A stretch of DNA of 64,000 bases from Sphingobium psychrophilum (GTDB taxonomy: Bacteria; Pseudomonadota; Alphaproteobacteria; Sphingomonadales; Sphingomonadaceae), in the NCBI RefSeq assembly GCF_012927105.1, contig NZ_JABBFV010000005.1:1-64000 (forward strand), in the 5' to 3' direction. Positions 36,204 to 45,436 of this stretch are shown piece after piece (position 1 is the first letter of the stretch; every line of letters begins with the position of its first letter). The notes beneath the pieces are model-generated. The model was not told where the DNA came from. It worked only from the letters and a program-made list of their open reading frames with translations, and ran no database searches. The position numbers and the translations under genes are program-made.

Positions 36204-37946
36204 ATGGGGCAGGGGAGCAGCATCGTCAGCGCCCGCCGCCTGTTTCTGGCGGGCGCGATCGGGCTGGCGCTGTGGCTGGGCGCGACCTTCCTGTGGCACG
36301 TCACCTATCGCCAAGGCGTCAGCCTGGCCGTGATCCTGCTGCTCGATCAGGACTTCCCCGCCCTGTGCGGATCTCTGCTGTTGCTGGCCTTGGCCGGACC
36401 TTGGGCGGAGGGGAAGGGGATCGCGCTGCCCCGGCCGACCGCCCGGATCGTCGTGCCGCTGATCGTGCTTCTGGGCATGGCCGCCTGGGCCGGTCATTAT
36501 GCGCTGTTTCAGGATTATGCGATCAGCCGGGACGAAGAAGTCGCCCGCTTCGCCGCCGCCTATATGCGTGAAGGGCTGTTCGCGCGCCCCATCCCGATCG
36601 AATGGGAACCCTATCGCCGGGCGATCATGCCGGAATTTTTCTCCCCCTTCGGCGCGGCGGATTATTGGACGGCCGCCTATCTGCCAGTGAACAGCGCGAT
36701 CCAGGCGCTATTCTGGCAATTGGGCGATCCCAACCTGGCTGGCCCGGCGCTGCTGATGGCGGGCCTGTTCGCGCTGTGGCGGGTGGCGCTGCACCTGATG
36801 CCTGATCGTCCCGACGCGGTGTGGGTCACGGTGCTTCTGGGGTTCTCGTCCAGCCAGCTGTGGGTCACGGCGATGACCCCCTATGCCATGACCGGCCATT
36901 TCGCGCTCAACATGGTCTGGCTGGCTCTGGTGCTGCGCGGCGGGGTGGTCGGCCATGTCGCCGCAGGCCTTGTCGCTCTGATCGCCGCCGGGCTGCATCA
37001 ATGGCATTTCCCGCCGATCTTCATCGCGCCCTTCATCCTGTGGATGCTGCTCGCCCGCCGCTGGACCGTCGCGGCCTTCCACGCGCTGACATTGGTGGCG
37101 ATCGTCATCATCTGGGCGAAGGTGTGGCCCGGCTTCCTGTTGCACGCGCTGGGCGCGCCCGCCGACGTTCGCCCCTCCGCCGGTGTCGCCGACAAGGTCG
37201 GCAGCCTGTTCCAGCGGCTCGGCGATCGCTGGCAGCCCCTCGTCAACCTTACCCGCTACGTCGCCTGGAACAATATATTGATGGTTCCGCTGGCGATGCT
37301 CGGCATTGCCGCGATGCGCTGGCGTACCATGATCCGCGGCCAGGAAATCGCCCTGCCGCTGGCGCTGGGCTGTCTCGCGGGCAGTCTGCTGGCGCTCGCG
37401 CAGGGCTATGGCTGGGGCTTCCGCTACGCCCATGGCTTTATCGGCCCCTTCTGCCTGCTCGCTGGCCTTGGCTGGGCGCGCTCCCGACCCCAGGGCGCGT
37501 TGAGGCCGCTGTTGATCGGCCTGGTCATCACCGGCATTGCCAGCAGTTTCCTGGTGTGGCGCACCCATGTCTTCGTCGAACCCTATGCCGCCAGCCATCG
37601 GCTGATCGATTCGAGCGAGGCCGATGTCGTGCTGGTCGATCCGCGTGGCGGCCTCTATGTCACCGACCTGGTGCGGGGCCGCAATGGCGTGCCGGGCAAG
37701 CCGATGGTGATGAATCTGGGCATGCTCACGCTGGAGCAGGTCGATGCGCTGTGCGAATCCTATGTCGTCCAACTGTTCGACCGCGCCGAATTTCGGCCCT
37801 TGGGCGTGCCGCTGGCGCGCTGGAACCTCGGCCGGATGGACGCGCTGCGCGCCCATATGAAGGAAGAAGGCTGCGACCGCCCGGTCCAACCGCCACTCCC
37901 TGAAAGCTTCGAGGATGCCCTGAACGTCGCCGACAACGCCATGTAA
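36204..37946 (+). CDS. Large membrane protein, GT-C glycosyltransferase-like
   Basis: A 580-residue membrane protein with about ten to eleven hydrophobic segments in the first 460 residues and a soluble C-terminal part. The first long loop carries an acidic pair in DYAISRDEEVARFAAAYMRE, the pattern seen in GT-C enzymes that use polyprenyl-phosphate sugars. It is the last gene of the five-gene set, 2 bp after FkbM. It could add the final residue or act as ligase or polymerase. No family name can be given with certainty. Confidence 0.7.
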   Translation: MGQGSSIVSARRLFLAGAIGLALWLGATFLWHVTYRQGVSLAVILLLDQDFPALCGSLLLLALAGPWAEGKGIALPRPTARIVVPLIVLLGMAAWAGHYALFQDYAISRDEEVARFAAAYMREGLFARPIPIEWEPYRRAIMPEFFSPFGAADYWTAAYLPVNSAIQALFWQLGDPNLAGPALLMAGLFALWRVALHLMPDRPDAVWVTVLLGFSSSQLWVTAMTPYAMTGHFALNMVWLALVLRGGVVGHVAAGLVALIAAGLHQWHFPPIFIAPFILWMLLARRWTVAAFHALTLVAIVIIWAKVWPGFLLHALGAPADVRPSAGVADKVGSLFQRLGDRWQPLVNLTRYVAWNNILMVPLAMLGIAAMRWRTMIRGQEIALPLALGCLAGSLLALAQGYGWGFRYAHGFIGPFCLLAGLGWARSRPQGALRPLLIGLVITGIASSFLVWRTHVFVEPYAASHRLIDSSEADVVLVDPRGGLYVTDLVRGRNGVPGKPMVMNLGMLTLEQVDALCESYVVQLFDRAEFRPLGVPLARWNLGRMDALRAHMKEEGCDRPVQPPLPESFEDALNVADNAM

Positions 37947-37949
37947 GGT

Positions 37950-38978
37950 TTAGAGGGTCGCGCTATTGTCCCCTGGCACCGGGTCTTCGTCGCGGTAGAG
38001 CAGCATCACCGATCCGTCTTCGCCATGGACAGCGCGGATAGGCAGGCTCAGTTGCAATGCCGACAAAAATTCCCGGCTATCGCTGGTGCGGAAGCGTCCG
38101 CCGATCCGCAACGACGACACGCGGGTATCGCCGATCAGGATGGGCGCGGCGCGGTAGCGGTTAAACTCGCCCGCTGCCTGCTCGACCGTCTCACCGTCCA
38201 GTTCAACCATCTGTTCGCGCCAGGCTGTGCGCTGGTCGATCAGCTTGGGAGCAAGTCTGGTCAGCGCAACATTGCGCGGCTGGATCACCGCGCCGCTGCC
38301 GGCCGCGACCTTTTGCGCCGCCCCGCCGCCCGAATGGACGGTGACCGTCCCCTGCGTCACCGTCAGTTCGACGATGGACGGGCGCATTCGCACGTTGAAG
38401 GCGGTGCCGACCGCGCGGATCATGGCGGACCGGGCCTCGACATCGAACGGGCGCTTGCTGTCGTGGGCGACGTCGAAGGATGCCTCACCCTTGACGATGC
38501 GGACTTTGCGACCGTTCGACGTGAAGCGCACCTCGGCTTCGCTGTCGCTGTTGAGGTGCAGGATGGACCCGTCGTCCAGCGCGATGTCACGATATTCACC
38601 GATGCCGGTCTGGTAGCGGTCGATCCCGCTGAAGGTCCGCACCGTGACGATCGCGGCTACCAGGAAGAAGAGAACCGCGACGGCGGCGGCGATCATGATG
38701 TTGCGCGACAGGCGGCGCTGCTGCTCTTCGCTGACGATTTCGGCAAGCGGGGGCAGGCTGATGTCGGCGGCGGCGCTTTTCAGCCGCTCGGCCGCTTCCC
38801 ACGCGGCTTCGGCGCGGGCGAAGGCTAAGCCATGGCGAGGGTCGCTTTCGACCCAGGCGCATATCTCGGATTCGTCTTCAGATGTGGGGGCGCTGTTAAG
38901 CCTGGCCAGCAGGCGCGCGGCTTCCGCTTCGATCGCGTCCCTGTTCCCGCAGCTTGAACTTGGTTCCGACGCCTGCAC
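37950..38978 (-). CDS. FecR-type transmembrane anti-sigma/signal transducer
   Basis: A 342-residue FecR-family protein. An N-terminal DUF4880-like domain (residues about 14-65, ICAWVESDPRHGLAFARAEA) binds the sigma factor. A single membrane helix lies at about 93-116. The periplasmic FecR domain (DIALDDGSILHLNSDSEAEV) and a secretin/TonB short N-terminal-like end follow. It overlaps the sigma gene by 83 bp. Unusually, no TonB-dependent receptor gene adjoins it; its stop is 3 bp from the end of the convergent GT-C gene. Confidence 0.9.
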   Translation of the reverse strand: MQASEPSSSCGNRDAIEAEAARLLARLNSAPTSEDESEICAWVESDPRHGLAFARAEAAWEAAERLKSAAADISLPPLAEIVSEEQQRRLSRNIMIAAAVAVLFFLVAAIVTVRTFSGIDRYQTGIGEYRDIALDDGSILHLNSDSEAEVRFTSNGRKVRIVKGEASFDVAHDSKRPFDVEARSAMIRAVGTAFNVRMRPSIVELTVTQGTVTVHSGGGAAQKVAAGSGAVIQPRNVALTRLAPKLIDQRTAWREQMVELDGETVEQAAGEFNRYRAAPILIGDTRVSSLRIGGRFRTSDSREFLSALQLSLPIRAVHGEDGSVMLLYRDEDPVPGDNSATL

Positions 38979-39501
38979 GCTCGAAGTCCGTTTCTTCCCG
39001 TTCCGCCCAGGCCCGCATAACTATCGCGATGGCTTTGGCCAGATGTTTTTCAACAGTAGAAACGGACAGGGACATCTCCTCCGCTATTTCCAGCATCGAT
39101 TTTTCGTGAATGCGGCGAAGAATGAAGACGCGGCGGCATTGGGTGGGCAACGACTCGACGATTGCCTCGACCTGGCGCAGCGCTTCGCGGGCATGCAACT
39201 GGGCTTCGATATTATTCTCGCCGCCTAGCAGTTCCAGATCGGCGATGGTTTCGAAGCTGACCACCTTGTTACGACGAGCGGTGTCGATGACGAGGTTGCG
39301 GGCAATGGTGAACAGATAGGCGCGGCCCGTCGTCACATTCTCCCAATTTTCCGTGGCATAGGCGCGGGTCATGACCTCTGCGACCATATCCTCCAGTTCA
39401 TGGGTGGATGGCAATATCCGGCGCAAGCGACCGCGAAGCGCGGCTTCCTGCGGCAGGATCACCGTCTTGAACCATTCCAGTTTAGCGCGAACCCGTTGCA
39501 C
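38896..39501 (-). CDS. ECF RNA polymerase sigma factor (FecI-like)
   Basis: A 201-residue sigma-70 family protein. Region 2 is ELEDMVAEVMTRAYATENWE with YLFTIARNLVIDTARR. Region 4 is LPTQCRRVFILRRIHEKSML followed by the HTH SLSVSTVEKHLAKAIAIV. The C-terminal 28 codons overlap the FecR gene in another frame. It is most likely held or activated by that FecR and drives iron or nutrient-uptake genes elsewhere. Confidence 0.9.
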   Translation of the reverse strand: MQRVRAKLEWFKTVILPQEAALRGRLRRILPSTHELEDMVAEVMTRAYATENWENVTTGRAYLFTIARNLVIDTARRNKVVSFETIADLELLGGENNIEAQLHAREALRQVEAIVESLPTQCRRVFILRRIHEKSMLEIAEEMSLSVSTVEKHLAKAIAIVMRAWAEREETDFERAGVGTKFKLREQGRDRSGSRAPAGQA

Positions 39502-39724
39502 GACGACCCCCTGTTATTTCAGCCGGGCCTCTCCGCTTTTCTTTTCTATGTCATATTTCAATCATGGATGCAGGGGCCTGTCCAGACGCGGGATGGTCAT
39601 AATCGAGGCGATCGACCAAAAAAGTTCCAGCTATCGTAAAAATATTGTGGATATGTGGCGGCAATCGCACAGTTGTTTCGTACGGGCTGCCCGCGGCCTC
39701 AATCGTGCACCCCAATCGCCACGC

Positions 39725-39922
39725 TTAATCAGGTGGCGGGGGAAGCTCTACCGGCGCGCTGTCGGGTTGGTCATAATCAGGGCCGACCGGCGTGATTTCG
39801 TCCGGCTCGGTCATAGGCGTCTCATCGGGGGTGTTGGGTGCGGGCATCTCGTCGGGCGATTGCGGCTGAATGGTATCGGGCGGGGGAACCCCATCGGGTC
39901 CGGTGTCAGGGCGGCTGGCCAT
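39725..39922 (-). CDS. Small Pro/Asp-rich hypothetical protein, 65 aa
   Basis: AGGAGAGACAGCG precedes the ATG at 39922. The product is low-complexity, with D-E-x-P repeats (PDEMPAPNTPDETPMTEPDE), no signal peptide and no hydrophobic segment. It is probably disordered. It looks like a real short gene because of the strong ribosome-binding site and G+C-rich third positions. Function unknown. Confidence 0.55.
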   Translation of the reverse strand: MASRPDTGPDGVPPPDTIQPQSPDEMPAPNTPDETPMTEPDEITPVGPDYDQPDSAPVELPPPPD

Positions 39923-40047
39923 CGCTGTCTCTCCTATGTAACGTATGACCTCTACGTTCGGGCGGCATGGGCGGTTCCGCACAGGCGCTCCACTATCCCT
40001 TGCCTCTTATCGCGCTTTTCTCTATGCCGCGCCGACCGGCGACCGAT

Positions 40048-40132
40048 GCGGGCGTGGCGAAACTGGTAGACGCGCCAGATTTAGGTTCTGGTATCGCAAG
40101 ATGTGGGGGTTCGAGTCCCTTCGCCCGCACCA
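40048..40132 (+). tRNA. tRNA-Leu (TAG)
   Basis: An 85-nt class II tRNA: acceptor GCGGGCG/CGCCCGC, anticodon arm CCAGA-TTTAGGT-TCTGG with anticodon TAG, a variable arm, T-arm GGGGG-TTCGAGT-CCCTT and an encoded 3' CCA. It lies 59 bp before trigger factor. Confidence 0.95.
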
Positions 40133-40191
40133 GTATGCCGACCGCGGCAGCGCCACCGAAATTCAGCTGAAGAAAGCGTTTGAGAGAAGAG

Positions 40192-41790
40192 ATGCAGACT
40201 GTCGAGACGTTGAACGAGGGCCTTAAGCGCGCCTACACCGTAACCATCACGTCGAAGGATATCGACGCCCGTGTCGACAAGGAAGTGAAGGCGATGGCAC
40301 CGCAAGTGCGCATGCCTGGCTTCCGCGTCGGCAAGGTGCCTGCGAACCTCGTCAAAAAGATGCACGGTGAATCGCTGCAGCGTGACGCCCTCAACAATTC
40401 GATTCAGGAAAGCATCCAGAAGCTGATCGCCGATCAGAAGCTGCGTCCTGCCATGCAACCGTCGGTGGAACTCGATGAAGGCTTCGAATTTGGCAAGGAT
40501 GCCGAAATCAAGGTTGCGCTCGAAGTGCTGCCCGACATCGCCGCGCCCAACGTCGAAGGTCTGAAGCTGGAGCGCCTGACCGTCGAAGTCGCCGACGCAC
40601 AGGTCGATGAGGCCGCCGGCCGCATCGCGACGCAGCAGGGCGCGCTGGAAGAACATGACGCGGATCATGCCGCCGGGGAAGGCGACACGCTGAAGATCGA
40701 TTTCGTCGGCAAGGTCGACGGCGAACCTTTCGAAGGCGGTTCGGCCGAGGGCATCAATCTCAAGATCGGCGCGGGCCAGTTCATCCCTGGCTTCGAAGAG
40801 CAGCTGACCGGCGTCAAGAAGGGTGAGGAGAAGACCATCGAGGTCACCTTCCCGGAGGATTATGGCGCCGAGCATCTGGCCGGCAAGGCCGCGACCTTCG
40901 ACATCACCGTTCAGTCTATCCTGAACGGCGACAAGCCGAAGGTTGACGAAGAATTTGCCAAGTCGCTGGGCCTGGAAGGTCTCGACAAGCTCAAGGAGCT
41001 GCTCAAGGGGCAGATCGAGCAGGAACATAACGGCCTCACCCGCACGCACATGAAGCGCAAGCTGCTCGATCAGCTGGCCGCTGCCCATGATTTCGACGTG
41101 CCGCCGAGCATGGTGGAAGCCGAGTTCGAGCAGATCTGGCAGCAGCTTCAGCATGAAGCGACCCATGAGGAAGATCCGGCCGCCGCGATCGCCGAAATGG
41201 AAGCTGAAAAGGAAGACTATCGCGCGATCGCCGTGCGCCGCGTCCGCCTGGGCCTGCTCCTCTCGGAAATCGGTCAGGCCAATGGCGTTATCGTCAACGA
41301 CCAGGAAATGAACCGCCTGATCATGCAGGCCGCGCAGCAATATGGTCCGCAGGACCGTGAGCGCTTCGTGCAATATGTCCGCCAGGACCCGATGGCCGCA
41401 GCCCAGCTGCGCGCGCCTCTTTATGAGGACAAGGTCGTCGACTTCCTGTTCGACAAGGCAGAAGTCACCGACCGCGCAGTGACCAAGGAAGAGCTGGAAG
41501 CGGCTATCGAAGCCGAGGACGGTGACATCAAGCCTCACGTCCATGGCCCGGACTGCGGTCACGACCATCATGACGAAAAGCCCAAGGCCAAGAAGGCTGC
41601 CAAGAAGGTAGAGGCTGACGCCGAAGCCTCAGCCGCCGACGAAGCGCCGGCCGCCGAGGAAGCACCCAAGAAGGCCGCGCCCAAGAAGGCCGCCGCCAAG
41701 AAGGACGAAGCCGTCGCCGACGAAGCGACCGCTGAAGAGAAGCCCAAGAAAAAGGCTGCTCCCAAGAAGGCCGCCGCCAAGGCCGAATAA
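40192..41790 (+). CDS. tig: Trigger factor (ribosome-bound chaperone) with extended C-terminal tail
   Basis: A peptidyl-prolyl isomerase chaperone at the ribosome exit. The ribosome-binding signature is MPGFRVGKVPANLV. The FKBP domain (GDTLKIDFVGKVDGEPFEGG to FIPGFEEQL) sits at about residues 160-240, and the C-terminal chaperone arms follow. The 532 residues exceed the usual 430-450 because of a tail from about residue 450: a His-rich HVHGPDCGHDHHDEK, then Lys/Ala/Glu repeats such as KKAAPKKAAAKK. The start is the ATG at 40192, with AGAGAAGAG before it. Confidence 0.96.
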   Translation: MQTVETLNEGLKRAYTVTITSKDIDARVDKEVKAMAPQVRMPGFRVGKVPANLVKKMHGESLQRDALNNSIQESIQKLIADQKLRPAMQPSVELDEGFEFGKDAEIKVALEVLPDIAAPNVEGLKLERLTVEVADAQVDEAAGRIATQQGALEEHDADHAAGEGDTLKIDFVGKVDGEPFEGGSAEGINLKIGAGQFIPGFEEQLTGVKKGEEKTIEVTFPEDYGAEHLAGKAATFDITVQSILNGDKPKVDEEFAKSLGLEGLDKLKELLKGQIEQEHNGLTRTHMKRKLLDQLAAAHDFDVPPSMVEAEFEQIWQQLQHEATHEEDPAAAIAEMEAEKEDYRAIAVRRVRLGLLLSEIGQANGVIVNDQEMNRLIMQAAQQYGPQDRERFVQYVRQDPMAAAQLRAPLYEDKVVDFLFDKAEVTDRAVTKEELEAAIEAEDGDIKPHVHGPDCGHDHHDEKPKAKKAAKKVEADAEASAADEAPAAEEAPKKAAPKKAAAKKDEAVADEATAEEKPKKKAAPKKAAAKAE

Positions 41791-41812
41791 GCCTGTCGAT
41801 CCGATAGAATGA

Positions 41813-41847
41813 GCGCCCGCCTTCCCTGTGAAGTGCGGGCGCTTTTC
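41813..41847 (+). terminator. Terminator after tig
   Basis: GCGCCCGC (41813-41820) pairs with GCGGGCGC (41835-41842) and is followed by TTTTC. The loop is 14 bases. It lies 22 bp after the stop. Confidence 0.75.
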
Positions 41848-41940
41848 ATTTCGGGGCCGGCATGGCAGATGAAATATTAAGGATGATGTCCGATGCAGGC
41901 GGCATAGGGCAGCCAGGGTGGAACGGGGCAAGTCGCGACG

Positions 41941-42930
41941 ATGAAGGAATATCCGCCAGTGAATGTCGCTGTGAATAGCGAAACGGCCATGGCGACTCCG
42001 CGTGTCGCTGTGATCCTGCCCTGCTATAATGAAGCCGGCGCGATCGTGCAGACGGTGGAGGATTTCCGCCGCATATTGCCCGCCGCCGATATCTACGTCT
42101 TCGACAATAATAGTAGCGACGGTAGCCGCGACCTTGCGGCTCGGGCAGGGGCGATCGTCCGCCGCGTCGGCCAGCAGGGCAAGGGCCATGTCGTCCGCCG
42201 CATGTTCGCCGATGTCGATGCGGACATCTATATCATGGCCGATGGCGACGCGACCTATGAGGCGGCCGCCGCCCCGGCGATGATTGCCGCCATGCTGGAG
42301 GATAATCTCGACATGGTGGTCGGTTGCCGCCGCGAAGAGGCGGACGCCGCCTACCGCCGCGGGCATCGCTTCGGCAACTGGGCGCTTACCAGCCTCCTGA
42401 AGCAACTGTTCGGCCGCAGCTTCACCGACATCCTGTCGGGTTACCGCGTCTTCTCCCGCCGTTTCGTGAAGAGCTTCCCGGTCCTGTCGGCTGGTTTCGA
42501 GATCGAGACGGAGATCAGCGTCCACGCGCTCGAACTCGCCATGCCGGTCGCCGAAGTGATGACCGCCTATGGTGCCCGTCCAGAAGGATCGGTCAGCAAG
42601 CTCAGCACCTATCGCGACGGGTTCCGTATCCTGCGCACCATCATCACCCTTTACCGCATCGAGCGGCCGGTCCTCTTCTTCGGCATCATCGCGGCCTTCC
42701 TGGCGGCGCTGGGCCTCGGCCTTGCCGCGCCGCTGATCGTCACCTATCTCGACACTGGCCTCGTCCCGCGGTTCCCGACCGCGATCCTGGTGACCGGCCT
42801 GATGATCCTGGCGACCCTGTCGGTGATGTGCGGCCTCATCCTCGACACAGTGGTCCGCGGCCGGCGGGAGGTGCGACGCCTCGCCTATCTCGCCTTCCGC
42901 GCGCCGTCCGACTTCGCCCGTCGCGACTGA
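41941..42930 (+). CDS. Glycosyltransferase family 2 with C-terminal membrane helices
   Basis: A 329-residue GT-A enzyme of the dolichyl-phosphate-mannose-synthase type. VILPCYNEAGAIVQTV and VFDNNSSDGS form the nucleotide-sugar half, and IMADGDATYE carries the DxD metal site. Two hydrophobic helices near the C-terminus (about 235-260 and 275-300) anchor it. It probably charges a polyprenyl phosphate or a lipid with a sugar. An ATG at 41989 is an alternative start. It lies between tig and clpP, an unusual place. Confidence 0.88.
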   Translation: MKEYPPVNVAVNSETAMATPRVAVILPCYNEAGAIVQTVEDFRRILPAADIYVFDNNSSDGSRDLAARAGAIVRRVGQQGKGHVVRRMFADVDADIYIMADGDATYEAAAAPAMIAAMLEDNLDMVVGCRREEADAAYRRGHRFGNWALTSLLKQLFGRSFTDILSGYRVFSRRFVKSFPVLSAGFEIETEISVHALELAMPVAEVMTAYGARPEGSVSKLSTYRDGFRILRTIITLYRIERPVLFFGIIAAFLAALGLGLAAPLIVTYLDTGLVPRFPTAILVTGLMILATLSVMCGLILDTVVRGRREVRRLAYLAFRAPSDFARRD

Positions 42931-43019
42931 AGCCGCACGCCAAGCGCCTTCCCCCTTGAACCATTCGCCTTTTGTGCCGATGTAGGGGTTGGGCAAAAGC
43001 ACCTGACTGAAAGAGTATA

Positions 43020-43655
43020 ATGACCAACATCATGCATGATCCCATGGCCGCGCTGGTCCCCATCGTCATCGAACAGTCGAACCGCGGCGAACGCAGCTTT
43101 GACATTTTTTCGCGGCTTCTGCGGGAACGGATCATCTTCGTCACCGGCCAGGTCGAGGATCATATGGCCTCGCTGATCGTCGCCCAGCTCCTGTTCCTCG
43201 AATCGGAAAATCCGAAAAAGGACATCTGGATGTATATCAACTCGCCCGGCGGCGTCGTTACGGCGGGCATGGCGATCCATGACACGATGCAATATATCCG
43301 GCCCCAGGTCGGCACCGTCTGCATCGGCCAGGCCGCATCGATGGGCAGCTTCCTGCTGGCCGCCGGCGAACCGGGCAAGCGCATCGCACTCGGCAATGCG
43401 CGCATCATGGTGCATCAGCCGTCCGGCGGCGCGCAGGGCATGGCGTCGGATATCGAGATACAGGCAAAGGAAATCCTGCGGATTCGCCGTCGCCTGAACG
43501 ATCTCTATGTCAAATATACCGGGAAGAGCCTGGAGGCGGTCGAAAAGGCGATGGATCGCGACACTTTCCTCGAAGCGGATGAGGCCAAGGCCTTCGGTCT
43601 GGTCGACGCTGTGTTCGATCGCCGCCCCGCCGCGCCGGAATCTGCCGACGCTTAA
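43020..43655 (+). CDS. clpP: ATP-dependent Clp protease proteolytic subunit
   Basis: A 211-residue serine peptidase that forms the tetradecameric chamber with ClpX or ClpA. The nucleophile is in [14 protein letters not shown] and the catalytic His in [11 protein letters not shown]. The N-terminal processing region ([20 protein letters not shown]) is present. It is followed by clpX after 140 bp. Confidence 0.97.
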   Translation: MTNIMHDPMAALVPIVIEQSNRGERSFDIFSRLLRERIIFVTGQVEDHMASLIVAQLLFLESENPKKDIWMYINSPGGVVTAGMAIHDTMQYIRPQVGTVCIGQAASMGSFLLAAGEPGKRIALGNARIMVHQPSGGAQGMASDIEIQAKEILRIRRRLNDLYVKYTGKSLEAVEKAMDRDTFLEADEAKAFGLVDAVFDRRPAAPESADA

Positions 43656-43795
43656 AGACTATCTTTACCGGGTCGCGCCACTTTCTTCCCTTGTGGAACC
43701 AGCGCGCCCCGGTCTAATATGGCCTTTGGACCAGAAAATCCCTCACCGAACGCGGTTCTGGTGACTGTAGACCGGGGGGGAAGAGAGAATGGCGA

Positions 43796-45064
43796 ATGAC
43801 TAAGCTTACCGGTTCGGATTCGAAAAGCACGCTTTACTGCTCCTTCTGCGGCAAGTCCCAGCATGAGGTGCGTAAGCTGATCGCGGGGCCGACCGTGTTC
43901 ATCTGCGACGAGTGCGTGGAATTGTGCAACGACATCATCCGTGAGGAGACCAAGGGCGGTCTTGTCGGGCGGAAGGATGGCGGCGTGCCGACTCCGCAGG
44001 AAATCTGCGATGTGCTCGACGATTATGTGATTGGCCAGAAGCGCGCCAAGCGCGTGCTCTCGGTCGCGGTCCACAATCACTACAAACGCCTCAACCACGG
44101 CTCCAGGCCGGGTGAGGTCGAACTGGCCAAGTCGAACATCCTGCTCGTCGGCCCGACCGGCTGCGGCAAGACGTTGCTCGCGCAGACGCTGGCCAAGACG
44201 TTCGACGTGCCTTTCACCATGGCCGACGCGACTACGCTGACCGAGGCCGGCTATGTTGGTGAGGATGTGGAGAACATCATCCTCAAGCTGCTCCAGGCGT
44301 CGGATTACAACGTCGAAAAGGCGCAGCGCGGGATCGTCTACATCGACGAGATCGACAAGATCAGCCGCAAGGCCGAAAACCCGTCCATCACCCGCGACGT
44401 GTCGGGGGAGGGCGTGCAGCAGGCGCTGCTCAAGCTGATGGAAGGCACCACCGCCTCCGTACCGCCGCAGGGCGGCCGCAAGCATCCGCAGCAGGAGTTT
44501 TTGCAGGTCGACACGACGAACATTTTGTTCATCTGCGGCGGCGCGTTCGCGGGCCTGGAAAAGATCATCGGTGACCGTCTGGAAGCCAAGTCGATCGGGT
44601 TCGGTGCCTATGTCGCCGCGCCCGAAGAGCGCAAGACCGGCGAACTGCTCAAGTCCAGCGAGCCGGAAGATCTGCTCAAATTCGGCCTGATCCCCGAATT
44701 TGTCGGTCGTCTGCCCGTCATCGCGACGCTGGAGGATCTGGACGTCTCGGCCTTGGTCAAGATTCTGGGCGAACCCAAGAACGCGCTGGTCAAGCAATAT
44801 GGCAAGCTGTTCGACATGGAAAATGTCGACCTGAGCTTCACCGACGACGCATTGGTCGCTATCGCGAAGAAGGCGATCGAACGCAAGACCGGCGCGCGCG
44901 GCCTGCGTTCCATCATGGAGGCGATCCTGCTCGACACCATGTTCGACCTGCCCTCAATGGAGGGCGTCGGCGAAGTGGTGGTCGACAAGGATGTCGTGGC
45001 CGGCACCAAGGAACCGATTCGCGTGTTCAGCGAGAAGGAAAAGCGGGCCGAAGACGCAGCCTGA
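43796..45064 (+). CDS. clpX: ATP-dependent Clp protease ATP-binding subunit ClpX
   Basis: A 422-residue AAA+ unfoldase. The N-terminal zinc finger uses [11 protein letters not shown] and ICDECVELC. Walker A is [10 protein letters not shown] and Walker B is [10 protein letters not shown]; the ClpP-contacting loop region and sensor 2 follow. It unfolds tagged substrates for ClpP. A perfect terminator follows. Confidence 0.97.
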   Translation: MTKLTGSDSKSTLYCSFCGKSQHEVRKLIAGPTVFICDECVELCNDIIREETKGGLVGRKDGGVPTPQEICDVLDDYVIGQKRAKRVLSVAVHNHYKRLNHGSRPGEVELAKSNILLVGPTGCGKTLLAQTLAKTFDVPFTMADATTLTEAGYVGEDVENIILKLLQASDYNVEKAQRGIVYIDEIDKISRKAENPSITRDVSGEGVQQALLKLMEGTTASVPPQGGRKHPQQEFLQVDTTNILFICGGAFAGLEKIIGDRLEAKSIGFGAYVAAPEERKTGELLKSSEPEDLLKFGLIPEFVGRLPVIATLEDLDVSALVKILGEPKNALVKQYGKLFDMENVDLSFTDDALVAIAKKAIERKTGARGLRSIMEAILLDTMFDLPSMEGVGEVVVDKDVVAGTKEPIRVFSEKEKRAEDAA

Positions 45065-45093
45065 TCCACCGCTACATTTGACCCATTTTTAAG

Positions 45094-45122
45094 GGGCCGG
45101 CGCGCAATCGCCGGCCCTTTTT
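45094..45122 (+). terminator. Rho-independent terminator of clpX
   Basis: The 9-bp perfect stem GGGCCGGCG/CGCCGGCCC with a 6-base loop is followed by TTTTT. Confidence 0.9.
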
Positions 45123-45436
45123 CGTTACGCTTGCGTGCGCCGCACAAAAATTCTTGCTGCGTTGCAAAATTGCACCACCGTCAAACTATTGCGTCCGAAC
45201 CGTATCTTGTCATTAAATTTCAATAATTTACGGACAGAGGCGGGGTGCCCTCAAGCGTGAGCCGACGGGGCAGGGGGGGATTGTGACAGTCCTGCGGGTG
45301 CATTGTAACATAAATGCAATCGACGCATCACAGGGCGGTCGTCAGCAGCCGCCAAAAAGCGGTGCTGGCTTGAAACAGCAAGACAGGTTTTTGGGGGCGC
45401 GGCCATGCGCTACTCTTGAAAAGGGACAAGGGTCAT
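45123..45436 (+). promoter_or_regulatory. Intergenic region upstream of the TonB-dependent receptor
   Basis: A gene-free stretch of 314 bases, A+T-richer in its first half. It contains two spaced copies of TTGT[GA]ACA (around 45282 and 45303) and a possible GGGACAAGG ribosome-binding site before the receptor ATG. A promoter must lie here, but I cannot place its -35/-10 boxes firmly. Confidence 0.4.
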
